Source: Massospora cicadina | Taxonomy: Eukaryota > Entomophthoromycota > Entomophthoromycetes > Entomophthorales > Entomophthoraceae | NCBI GenBank assembly: GCA_022478985.1 | Contig: JAKSZP010014890.1 | Span: 1 to 64,000 of the forward strand | DNA length: 64,000 nucleotides | Reading direction: 5' to 3' | Part shown: positions 31,656 through 42,300 of the stretch, piece after piece | Layout: the number at the start of each line of letters is the position of its first letter | How positions within the stretch are numbered: the first letter of the stretch is position 1 | The notes under the pieces: model-generated | Told to the model about the DNA's origin: nothing | The model's database searches: none | Seen by the model: only the letters and a program-made list of their open reading frames with translations | Made by a program: the position numbers and the translations under genes

Positions 31656-32199
31656 CCCTTACTATGCTCAGCCAACAGATTCCAGTATATTTTTCCTCTT
31701 GTGGAATCCCAACGGATCCAGTCCACTCCAGTCAGATCAATATAGCATACAGCAATGGAGTAATCCCTGTTTGCTACCAGCGACTGAGTTGGCGGACTAA
31801 GATCCTCCCCAACCAGATATATGAGTATAAAGGATTTCCGCTTTGAGCAACGCGCCCTTTAAACTTACCATCTGGACACCAGGGCATAATAGGGACTGGG
31901 CTCAAAATCGAAGTCCCTAAGGGACTGTATGAAGAAATCCTGGCGCCTCATCAGCACTCACAGCTAGAACCACACGTGGCTCCAGGGTTATTGTTTCCTG
32001 GGAATGGGGAGGTGAAGGTGCTGCTTGCAAACCTACAGAAGGAGACAATAATGATTAGGCGGCACCAAGTGGTGGCTTACCTACACTTCATCCCTATTGG
32101 GGAAGTTTGACATATTCATGACTTTGGCTCATGGGAAGATCTTGGACTACCAGCTCGCGCCATATTTGGTGTACTGACTGTAGTTTCGCAAGAAGCGCT

Positions 32200-33620
32200 C
32201 ATGGGACTATTGGCGGATCAGCAAGATAAGGCTATGACATTATTTGAAAAATATCAGAATATTTTTGCAAATAATGATAATGACTTGGGGTACGCTCAAG
32301 GAGTGGTACATTGGATTGATATGGGGGATCACCCTCCCATTTGTTCGCGTTCTATTAGATGTTCTAGAGCAGCGGAAGAGGTTGTCTCCAACGAAGTGGA
32401 TAAGCTTATCGAGAAAGGGATGCTAGAGCCATTAAACAGTCACTGGGCATCACCTGTGCTCATTGTAAAGAAGAAGGATGGCTCGAATTGGGTGGTGATT
32501 GACTATTGTAAACTCAATATTGTCACAAAGAAGGATTCTTACCCTCTTCCACAGATTGATGATGTGTTAGACCAATTGGGTGGGGCAAACTATTTTTTTG
32601 CCATGGATCTGATCTTGGGGTACTGGCAGATCGAATTTCCACCAATTAATTGGGATAAATGTGCAATCATCACCTTGAGAGGGTTGTTCCAGCCAACGCG
32701 CATGCTGTAAGGTTTGTGTAACACTCCGTCTACATTCCAGCATACCATGGATATGATTTTAGGTGATTTAAAGTTGTCCTGCATCTTAGTTTACCTTGAT
32801 GACATCAATGTGTTTTTGCAAATGTTCACAGAGCATCTGGCCCACTGGAGCAAGTGTTTCAGCGCCTTGCTGCCACTAAGATCAAAATTAAGCCTTGGAA
32901 GTGCCATTTATTTAAAGCAACTGGAATACCTCAGTTTTGTTATAGATTCAAATGTGCTTAAACCGCAGCCAGATAAAGTGGAAGTGATAGGTAAGATGAC
33001 TTGGCCAGAAAATAAGCGGGACATTAAGGTGTTTCTAGGAATGGTTGGGTATTATTGACGGTTCATTCCCAATTTCAGTTGTATTAGAGCACCGCTTTTT
33101 GAGCTATTAAAGAAAAACGCTCCTTTTGATTGGACAGAACGATGTCAGAATGCTTTTGATGTATTGCAGACTGCATTAGCAAGCGCACCCATATTATAAT
33201 ACCCCAACTTTGATAAGCTGTTCATAGTACAAACGGATGCATCCTTAGCTGCTATTGGGGCCATATTATCCCAGAAGGATGATGACGGTGTGGAACATCC
33301 TGTCGCCTTCTGTAGTCAGAGCTTGAATTGTCATGAACAAAACTACACCATAACTGAGCGGGAGTGTTTAGCTGTGATCTACGCTTATAAACAATTTTGG
33401 GTATATTTGCATGGGATAAGATTTCAAGTAGTGATGGATCAGGTTTCCTTATGCTGGCTACAGAATCTGCATGAACCAGAAGGATGGCTCGCACTTTGGG
33501 CTCTGAAGCTGCAAGCTTACAATTTTGAGATCTTACATCGCCTGGGGCAAAACAACAAAACGCTGATTGTCTGTCTCAATTGCCAACGGTCGTTATCACA
33601 GCAGATCTGGCTGATATAAT
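32200..33620 (+). pseudogene. Reverse transcriptase and RNase H of element B
   Basis: The reverse transcriptase begins with HWASPVLIVKKKDGSNWVVI at about 32443-32502. It continues with YPLPQIDDVLDQLGG (32540s) and YFFAMDLILGYWQIEF (first catalytic Asp, about 32590-32640). The catalytic box VYLDDINVF is at about 32790-32816. After a stop at 33056-33058 the thumb and RNase H follow: VQTDASLAAIGAILSQ (33225-33275), then TITERECLAVIYAYKQFW (33350-33400). Frames 32201-32710, 32714-33058 and 33290-33619 together cover the domain. Stops at 32708, 33056 and 33198 leave it non-functional as it stands. Confidence 0.88.
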
Positions 33621-33639
33621 GCATAGAAAATGATGGTGA

Positions 33640-34838
33640 ACAAATACCAGGATAACTGCTGCAAGTGAATAAGGTGTTAGACGGACTCAGGGAGGGTACC
33701 TTCATGCGAGGGGGAGAATTATACAAGCGGATTGGAGACTTGACGCTGAATTTTCCTAAGCCTTCAAATAGACCCTCAATAATTATGGATGTTCATCAGG
33801 ATGTAGGCCATGGTGGGTTGCAAAAGACGCTGGAGTTTTTGTGACCCCAATACTTCTGGGAAAGCATGCATTATGACGTACTAGAAACTATTAGCTGTTG
33901 CCATTAATGTCAAGTTGAAAAACCTTTTCCATAAATAAACAACTATCAATTAGTGAAGCCCAAGTTCGCATGACACACCATTTCCATTGATTTAGTGGGA
34001 CCTCTGTCAAATAGTGCCAATCTATCCAAGTATATAATTGTTGCCATTGATCATTTGACCCAATGGGTGGAGGCCAGGGCTATTAGCGGCTTGGGCGCGG
34101 TCACCACTGCCAAGTTTATTATGGAATGTGTTATAAAGCGGCATGGCTGTCCACAGTTCATCCTGACAGACAATGAAACCAACTTTACTTTGCATATCCT
34201 GCTGAAGTTAAACGAGTTGATGGCCATTCGCGGGGTTTTGACCACCCCCTATCATCCAGAATCAAATGGGATGGTGGAGCGAGTTAACAGAACCCTAGTA
34301 AACATACTCCAAAAATTGATAACAGACCAGCCCTCAGAATGGAGTGCTCTTCTACCTACCGCTGTGTTCACTTATAATATCAGCTATCATTCTGCCCCTG
34401 GTAAGAGTCCCTTTCAACTGCTGTATGGACGACATTTGGCTCTGCCTGCCTTGCTATATTCGTGTGTAAAGGACACTGGTGGTGTGAATCCTCAGCGATA
34501 TCTGAGGCAACTCATGGATATATTGATCAAGTTGCAAACTGATGGAGTAGGCATCAGTTTGGCTAAAAAATTCGTGACCAGGCAGCTGACCAGAAGCGCC
34601 GGAGCGGACTTACATTGTTTGCTGAAGGGTATTATGTGTTATTCCATGACCAACATGGATTTGGACGTAATAAGCTCTCTGACATTTGGGTCAGCCCATT
34701 TGAGATTATCAAGAAGACTGGTATGGATGTCTACACAATCAAGGAACCTTCTGGGGGTCAGATTATCAACTGAGTCCATGCTAAGTTCCTCAGAGCGTAC
34801 AAACAGTAAGAGCCTATCATCCAGTCAAAAGGGGGGTA
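33640..34838 (+). pseudogene. Integrase of element B
   Basis: The zinc-binding domain is at about 33790-33935 (VHQDVGHGGLQKTLEF, then CHxCQVEKPF). The catalytic core starts SIDLVGPLSNSANLSKYIIV (first Asp, 33988-34045). It continues with CPQFILTDNETNF (second Asp, about 34148-34185) and PESNGMVERVNRTLVNILQK (Glu, about 34255-34315). The block SPFQLLYGRHLALP at about 34405-34450 follows. The frame 33995-34858 is open for 287 residues and frameshifts after about 34560. No chromodomain is seen before the polypurine tract. Confidence 0.85.
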
Positions 34839-34839
34839 A

Positions 34840-35319
34840 TGTCAGGAAGTTGATATGACTGGACAATACGCTACCCATATTGGTGGATCACAGGGGATTT
34901 GAGATGAGTCTCGAGATTTATGAAAAGGGGATACATGAATTATAATTAAGCAAAATGAGAACAATCGGTGAATTGAGAGGAATAACGCTGAGATTTCAAT
35001 ATGAATGAGAGCAACTCGAAAAAGGAAGAAGAATAGAAGATACCAAGCCAAGGATGCATCTGGCTGAGGAATCGAGGTATAAAGAGCCTGAAGGGAGATT
35101 AAAAGGGGATAGTCTTTTATGAGGAAGAGAAAGTGCATAACGGTCTGCAAGACATCTAAAAATAAAGAAAGAAATAAGGGGCAATAGCTTCATATATATT
35201 TTGTTTAGTTTTATTATAAGAATCGGCGATCCTCATATTGTTTGATTGGGTTGCTCAGTGGCTATACCCTGTGCAAATCCAACTCGGCAACAGCGGACCA
35301 AGATGCTGAGAAATTAACA
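34840..35319 (+). repeat. 3' LTR of element B
   Basis: 480 bp, preceded by the purine run GGGGGG. Partner of 27990-28464, with scattered substitutions and small indels. Confidence 0.92.
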
Positions 35320-35324
35320 CCATT

Positions 35325-36420
35325 TTCGCCTACTTGTAACAAGGCAGCCGCTATGGTGAAGTTTGAGGCATTGGTAGACACAATGAACTCTTTATTGGGG
35401 TCAACATGGCGAAGGACAGACGTGGACAACAGGGTGAACTTCACTGCTTGGAAAGCATCCTCTGAAATGGGGACCACTGAAGCACCTTTGGATTGCTAGA
35501 ATTATATAAGGGTGCTGCCACCTCAGAAAGATTGGGCATGAACTTCTTGAGGAACATACACATCCTCAAAAAGCTCCTCAATTCCTTGACTGAGGTAGGA
35601 GTGGGCCACTCATGAATAGCCTTCTCCTTATCTGGAGTTATCATGTGTCCCTGGTCAAACATGACGTTGCCCAGAAACGTGACCTGGGACTTGAAGAACT
35701 CGCACTTTTAAAGTTTTAACATAAGGCTGGCTGCCTTTACCCTCTCCACCACTTGCCAAAGGTGTACTTCATGGACTCATGATCATGGGAAAACATCAGG
35801 ATATCATCCATGTAGGAAACCGCTCATACCCCTAACAAGTCCCCCAACGCTGCATCAATGCGGCGTTGAAAGATAGCAGGGGCATTATTAAGCTCAAAAG
35901 GCATGACCCAAAACTGAAAAATCCCTTTTCTGGTATAAAATGCGGTTAACCACTCTTGTCCCTTTTTAATCCAAATCTGATTCAACGCATTGAGGCAATC
36001 CAGCTTGGAAAAGGCCTTAGCCTTCTCCACGTAGCGCGCAATCTGTGAATCCAAAGGATGGGATGTAGATCTGGTACTGTGACATTGTTGAGGTTCCCAT
36101 AGTCTATGCATGGGCGTAGAGTACCATCAGCCTTTTCAACAAAGAGAAGTGTGGAGCATACAGGGAGGTACGCTGAAAAATCGCGCCTTTAGCCAACTGT
36201 CCTTCACCCACACATCAAACGCCTCTTACTCCCGGACAGTCAATGGGTAAATGGGAGAAGATATATGCACCAGGTCTACAGTAAGCTTGAACTCACAATC
36301 AAACTCAGAGTGATCAGGTAATGCGTTTGATGAAGCTTCATCAAAGGAAGATTCCAAACCCTCCAAACAAGAAGGGAGAGGAACTGCCTTGGTGGGCTTC
36401 AGCATAGGGGTAAGGCTAAG
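35325..36420 (-). pseudogene. Reverse transcriptase of element A
   Basis: On the minus strand: RNase H start at 35325-35420 (FIVSTNASNFTIAAALLQVG, where NAS replaces the catalytic DAS). Before it comes WPTPTSVKELRSFLRMCMFL (35560-35620). The palm segment at 35824-36111 reads [38 protein letters not shown]. The catalytic YMDD block is expected near 35790-35825 and reads as YMDDI on the minus strand. Many frames are interrupted. The cut end at 35325 joins to 27985 once element B is removed. Confidence 0.78.
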
Positions 36421-36499
36421 GGTGTGAAGTGGGGCCAGAGGGGAAATTTGCCCTGAACGTTAGCCTCAGACAAAGGAATAATTAGTATGCGACCATTAT

Positions 36500-37560
36500 T
36501 TATTGTAAGGGATAGGGTATTCTCTTCCAAGTTTGTTTTGACATCTAACTTCAACCACCACTCCACCCCCAAAATGATTGAGAAAAAAGGTTTTTGATAG
36601 CTTGGAAGAGATCAGACAAGTGGTACTTGCCAACATGATAGTCCACTGTACCCATAATCTTCAGGGTGGGAATATCTTGGGACGCCCCTCCAGTAACCAT
36701 ACCACCTGGCAAGTAACTCAGCTCAAGGTAGTCGGCTAGGCTTTGGTCCATAAAGTTAACAGAGGCGCCAGTATCCACAAGAATAGTGGTTCTGAATTTC
36801 CCTAAAGGGTAGGAAAGGGTAGCATTCAGTAGAAAATACCCCGAATGGTCTTTATTTAAAGAAGAAAACGCCAGTAATTCACCACCAAACTCTTCATCTG
36901 GCATTAACATGTCACCCTAGTATGTGTTTGAATCAAAGAATGGAGATGGATATTTGGCCAATCTTACTACTGAGGCCACATATCCCACCATATCTTCAGC
37001 AGGGGCATAAACATTGTTCTATTGTAAGCGCAGCTCCTTTTCAACTTCCTGAGTGCTGCGAATCATGGAAAAGGTCAAACGGGAATTTTCTGGGGTGATT
37101 TGATACACAGGAGTAGGTTCCATATCTGAGCCATGAGAGAGCAAATATGGTTCAGAGGTATATATATGGTTTCCATTATAAAAAAGCGTTTTTAGATGCA
37201 AACGACCCTTTTCCATAACAGCAATGGACTGCCCGACGTTATCCAAGACCAACACCCCCAAGCCCTTCTACGCCAATTCTGCTAGCACCATCTGATTGTG
37301 CTGTCGAAGTAAAACCCATTTGTTTAAATTTTATTTGTAAATTTTGGCGGAAAGTCAGGGAATCACGACTTTTGGACTCAAAAGCGCCTGTATCCACCAG
37401 GTACAAACATGAAGAGTGGGTACTTTTCAGTTGGAGGCAGCCAAAATAACGCCAAGATGCTCCAACCTTTAGGAAAAAGAAGAAACTGTGGTGCGGCTGA
37501 CCATAGCTGAAGCCCACAGCTGGCGCCCACCCTTTACACTTTGGGGAAGTCCCACATGGA
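36500..37560 (-). pseudogene. Protease and gag region of element A
   Basis: The minus-strand frame 36551-36910 contains TTILVDTGASVNFMDQSLAD (about 36735-36795), the catalytic D-T-G of the retroviral-type protease. SYLPGGMVTGGASQDIPTLK follows. The same text occurs in element C at 48075-48210. Upstream, 37019-37261 reads GVLVLDNVGQSIAVMEKGRL and YQITPENSRLTFSMIRSTQE, matching C at 47600-47800. No zinc knuckle is legible between it and the 5' LTR at 37600. Confidence 0.8.
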
Positions 37561-37599
37561 AAAAGTTATGCACATAAAAATAAGTGGTTGGTTGACTAA

Positions 37600-38448
37600 T
37601 GCAAGGAGAGTGTCTATAACTATCCTGTTCCTAGCGTGGTAGTGCTTGGTACACAGGGCCAACGCTAGGGAACTAGCCATTGATACAAAAAGTAATAAAG
37701 CCCAGCAGAGGGTGCTGGAGCATTAATACCTTAAGTAGAAAAGTGTGATCATAATAGAAAATACCAACTAAAAGCGACGCAGTGAACAAGGGAAGAAGGG
37801 GTAAGCGTCCTAGGTTGGAGGGAACCATGGCAACCCAACGGTGCACAAGGGGATAAACTAATTGTATTCAAAATGGAATAATTATTATAGCGTGAGACCT
37901 CCATGAAGGGGTCCGCGCACAGGAGCGTCCAAAATAACATAATAGAAAATGGACATGAGGAAACTTTATTTAGGAAAGTCAACCAGAAAAGAATGTTGGT
38001 TAAGGAAATCAAATTTAAACTTTGATGGGGTAATTTGGGGTCTGCCAAGGTAGTCCCAAACACCAATACACCAATAGGCAAACACTCCCATCCAAATTGG
38101 TAGAATACACTGAAATGGACTTCACTCAAGTAATTGATTGAAGTTGTATCCAACTCAAACGCATAGTTTTGTAAATGGAACGGGTTTCAAAACCCCATTT
38201 CTCAATAAACCAAATTGAACCATCTTTGTTAATATAATATTTTGTCTGTTTTAACTCCTGGGCTGATGAAAGGGGCTGGGCGTTATGCACCACACTAGTA
38301 CCAATTTGGGCATATTTTGCTTGTACCCGGCGTTGGTCTAATGCGTGCTTGAGGTCAGGGAGGGCCTGAAGCTTCACCTTCTGGGCCTCCTGCCACCCAG
38401 CCTTATCCTTGGGGTTGGTGCCCACTATCAGGTCATTCAACTATGACA
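37600..38448 (-). repeat. 5' LTR of element A
   Basis: 849 bp. On the plus strand it begins TGCAAGGAGAGTGTCTATAAC and ends CAACTATGACA, so the element starts TGTCATAGTTG. The TSD copy TGTCC follows. Confidence 0.9.
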
Positions 38449-38453
38449 TGTCC

Positions 38454-40369
38454 CAACTGGTAAATTGTTGGAAGATGGTTGCATCTCATTAGAGTTGGGT
38501 CAACCAGGTCTCAATAGAGTTATCTAGGAACAGTCCACCCTCTGGTAGTGCCATCTTACCCCAAGGCTTATGGCTGTAGTACTTATATGTAGGTTGTTAC
38601 CTATTCTCAGGCAATATATATAGATATTTTATAGCTGATGATTATTGCTTTGCAATTTACACCTCAAAGCTCAGATATCTTTAGTTTAGTTACCCTATGG
38701 TAAAGGAAATCCAATTGATGCCTTAAATTAAGCGATTCTTGAGAAAGGACTTACCCCACCTTGCTTCAATCTTAGGTTGGCCTGAGGGATCATCTCTGTT
38801 AACTTTTGGCAGTTTTGACTGATGCTTCCAAATGAGTTGCATGGGGTAAGATCCACTGAGCAATGGACAAGCGATATGAGGATCGCTGACCCTCAATAAT
38901 TAATATTAACTAAGACTTAATAAAGAGATATTGCTCCAATGATATCCTTTTTTTATATGGAACTAATGGCTACTTCCGTTACTTCCCTATTACTTCCTCT
39001 TTTCTTGTAAAAAACTCCTCCTTCTCACTCTCAAGCTCAACTCTTAATCCTCAGTATTCCTCAGAAGATTCAACACATTCCGCTTGTCAATTCTCTATTT
39101 GATACAATCTTTGGGTTTCATTTTGAACATCAAGGCTTCAGAGAAATCCCCCAAATTCACTGAACCATTATTTCTTTGATCAAATCTCTCTTGCATTTAC
39201 ATAATTAATCGTGTAATCTTGAGGCTTGCCTAAAATATAATTTACAATCCGCTGGAACTACAGCTTATTGTCCAGTTATATCGTAATCTTAATACTCTCA
39301 ATAAAGATAAAGAAGCCTGAGCTTCTGGTTCAGTCAGCTCTCAAAAGTTGATGGATCTTCGTAGGCTATATTATGGCCATCCTATCCTAAGGAGATCAAA
39401 TATTGGTTCCCTTTAAGATCCCAGCTAGCTTGACTTACCCTTTGTTATAGGTACTTCACTATGTTACTTGATAGCCAGTCCCTTAGCTAGGGTGTTGTAA
39501 ACCTTATCAGCATTCTAATAATTATATAAGCTACAATGGCACTTTAGATACAATAATGGCAGGCTTTTATGCTCTATGTTCAAATGATGCATCTGCTATG
39601 CATCTGATTTCCCTATCAATAACGCTTATACCTACAATATGAATCTGATCATTGCTATATCTAATTCTAGAGTATAAAGAAGCACTGCGCATTTAGTCCT
39701 ATCAAAGCAGTTTTAAAATGAAACTATGGGTTTTTCAGATCTAATTGATAGTATAGGTATCAGCATAGTTCATCATATCCCTGATAGCTTAGCTTTGACT
39801 CTGGTACTTAAGTAACCTTGATATTTTAATCCCTTTTAGACTCAGTGTTTTAGACTGATATAACTAAATCTAAAGGTTGATATAGATTAAATTGAAATCT
39901 TTAGTGGTGGCGCAGCAGACCTCCTTTTAGGAGGGAAAAGGTTTAATCCTAAGTCTCAGATCTCCAGCACAGCTATGTCAGAACTCCTATACTAAAAAGT
40001 ATAAATATAATTCTAAAAGGAAAGGTTTTGGATCGCTGAGCTCTAGGTGAGGCTTATAATTTTGATATTTTTAATTGGATTTGATGAGAATATCACTAGG
40101 GAGTGTTACCAATAGCAAAAAAGTAATGGGAAGGGATCCCAAGTTAAGGATCCGCCATCAAACCATATCTGACCCAATTTTGAAGAGCTTTTTGAATTAG
40201 GATAGGTTTGGATAGTTCTTTTTAAAACCCTCATTAAAGAATTTACACTGAAATTGGGCTACATGATGGCACTTTAAATAGAAGAAGTATAGATTTTTCA
40301 GGCCCTCCAGCCTCTTGTCATGTCTCATGTATACTTAATGTCATAAACTGTAGTAACAATGAGAAAGTT
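38454..40369. other. Relic sequence, one possible B-lineage LTR
   Basis: About 38840-38960 reads CCACTGAGCAA and ATGAGGATCGCTGACCCTC, matching the minus-strand text of the element B LTR (CCACTGAGCAACCC, ATGAGGATCGCCGACTC). A decayed LTR of that family therefore probably lies at about 38830-39300 on the minus strand. At 39903-39950 there is a tRNA-like stretch (GTGGTGGCGCAGCAGACC and GGTTTAATCC). No gene is recognised. Confidence 0.35.
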
Positions 40370-41250
40370 GCTAATTTTAAGGGATTCAAGTTGACTGCCT
40401 TTCCTGAACTTAAAAACGCGTTGGACTAACGCTAGTAAAGGCTTAGCATGCCCAGGTTGGTTATAAGAATTCATGTGATGATTTATATAATATATCTACA
40501 TAGTTGAAAATAAGTAACTATTTTATCAATGAGAACGGTATTAAACTTCGTTTCCACCTAAAACTTGATCAACATGTTATTTTAGTACTAAAACTAGAAA
40601 TATTTTTTCATCAGTTTAGAGCTCAAGTTTGGGCATACTCAAGTTACTATACTACCTTTGATGGTAGTATAAGTTTATTGACTAGATCAAGCTTAGTGCT
40701 GCACTGTAATGCCCCTGACCCATACTCCATTCTCCATTGTAGTATTTTTGACCAATTTCTTGTTGGTTGACTTCCTATATAATTAAAAAGTAATTGAGGC
40801 AGGTCAACCTTGGGGCAAATATACCACAGCAAGATTTTTTATAGCCAGTACAGGTTTCAAACATGTGTTGAACAAAACCTGCGCTAAAGTGGAAGCACGA
40901 ATTTTCCTATAAAAAATTTTTATATTTAAAACATTATCTGATGAGTTATTGGGGCAGTTTGGCTTGAACCTCCTTAAGGAGGTATCTAACAACATGGGTA
41001 ATTTTATATTCTCGAATTTGAATGCTGATTTGATTACACCATTGGTAGAATTTAGACCACTCTTAATCTAAGCTCTGAAAGGCCTGGACCATAACTATTA
41101 GTGGTCATGGACTCCCACTAGTAGTCTACCCATGTTATCGCCTTAGTGATCTACCTGTTGTCTTTTATAGCTCTATATATTAAATTTAGACCATCTCAGT
41201 GTGGGCACTGTCCATGGTGCCTTATTTCTCTTTATGTATTGTAGCTAGTT
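40370..41250 (+). repeat. Diverged chromovirus LTR relic
   Basis: Co-linear with the LTR of element C but strongly diverged. GTTGGACTAACGCTAG, then TGCCCAGGTTGG at 40420-40460, matches CTTGGACCTACGCTGG, then GTCCAGGTTGA in C. Further matches are TTTTTGACCAATTTCTTGTTGGTTGAC at 40745-40772 against TCAAGACCAATCTCTCTCGTTGGTTGAC. No internal region or TSD is visible. Confidence 0.5.
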
Positions 41251-41876
41251 TTCTGGTATCTGGGCATGGATCCTCACACATCTCCAGATTAGAAGTTACA
41301 TTGATTCTCCTTACACCTCTGATGCCAAAATCTACCTCAAAAATTTAAAAAAACCTTCAATGATCCCTTTGGATACCTCATCCATCTAAATTTTTAATAA
41401 AGTGATGTATTCTTGTCTCTGAGGATTTATTGATGACCTTACTGTGCTGTATTTTTGTATTAAAATCACTCCTTTTCTAATGATGAAGTACTAACCAATA
41501 GCCTAGTAACATAAGCAAAGAGTTAATGTAAAACAAATAGTTTACTCCTTGTAGGAGGCCAGGGTTTAGTAAATTCTCTGACCATTGACAATATGGGCGT
41601 TAAGGCACCAAAATCAGAGAGTTTAGGGCTCAAGCTTAAGGATCATTTAAAATTTATCATATCTTTATATGAAATGTTTAAGATTTTATTTTATGATGTG
41701 TAGGGAATTATTTAAGCTTGCTAAGTTAAAGCTCAAACCTAGGCAAACACAAGCTTATTCTAATATATAATGCAAATATCTGAATTAGCCAGTTCTTTAG
41801 TATCAAAATGAGAAGCTAAGTATGGAAAAGCATTACAAAAATGTTATACTCTCCAACTTATTTAAAAGAATACATG

Positions 41877-42300
41877 TTATAAACACAAACGTGTCACATC
41901 ACCCCCTTCAAAAGGGTCCTCTAAAGATGCATAGTGGAATGGTTGTGGCATGGTAGTTAATTGATAAAAGTGGTGTTTTTGAGAAGGCAAAGGACTTTTT
42001 CTTGAAAGTACAGGGGTCTCTGAATAAACCAATAACCCCTTGGTAGACTTTATATTGTAATTGATCAGGCGCAGTATGGTCTGCACATCGACCTAGTTGG
42101 CAAAATCTCAGATTCTGCCAAGGAATCAAAGTTTGCTTCAAATAAAATGAGATCAACAGAAAATCAGATTATAAATTGGGTTGTCAAAGGTGATAAATCT
42201 GAAATCAGGAGAAGAGATTGATCCGGTGGAATGAAACACTGGCATCTCAAACTCTCTGAATAATGATCAAGTGGGATATTGAGCTTTTGTGGATGATGGT
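41877..42300 (-). pseudogene. 3' end of a Ty3/gypsy pol and LTR junction
   Basis: The minus-strand frame 41877-42086 ends in QPFHYASLEDPFEGGDVT, the acidic Gly-rich tail typical of the last codons of gypsy pol overlapping the polypurine tract. The DNA there reads TTGAAGGGGGTGATGTGAC, close to element D (GTGGGGGTGATGTCAC at 44627). The LTR should therefore begin near 41893 and run leftwards. The rest of pol is not legible. Confidence 0.45.

Larger units (their letters stand above)
27990..35319 (+). mobile_element. Ty3/gypsy LTR retrotransposon B
   Basis: A complete 7.3-kb plus-strand element inserted into the RNase H region of element A. LTRs are 27990-28464 (475 bp) and 34840-35319 (480 bp), starting TGTCAGGAAG and ending TTAACA. 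The target-site duplication is CCATC (27985-27989) and CCATT (35320-35324), one mismatch. Order: primer-binding site 28466, gag, protease, reverse transcriptase, RNase H, integrase, polypurine tract AAAAGGGGGGTAA at 34827-34839, 3' LTR. No chromodomain. The pol frame carries stops and shifts. Same lineage as E and F. Confidence 0.92.
24462..38448 (-). mobile_element. Chromovirus (Ty3/gypsy) element A, nested host
   Basis: A full-length minus-strand LTR retrotransposon flanked by the perfect 5-bp target-site duplication TGTCC (24457-24461 and 38449-38453). LTRs are 24462-25300 and 37600-38448. Between them, on the minus strand: gag/protease (36.5-37.6 kb), reverse transcriptase (35.3-36.3 kb), RNase H, integrase and a C-terminal chromodomain (25.5-27.3 kb). 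Two later insertions interrupt it: solo LTR 25531-26241 and element B 27990-35319. Subtracting them leaves about 5.9 kb, close to the 6.06 kb of its relative C. All genes are damaged. Confidence 0.9.
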
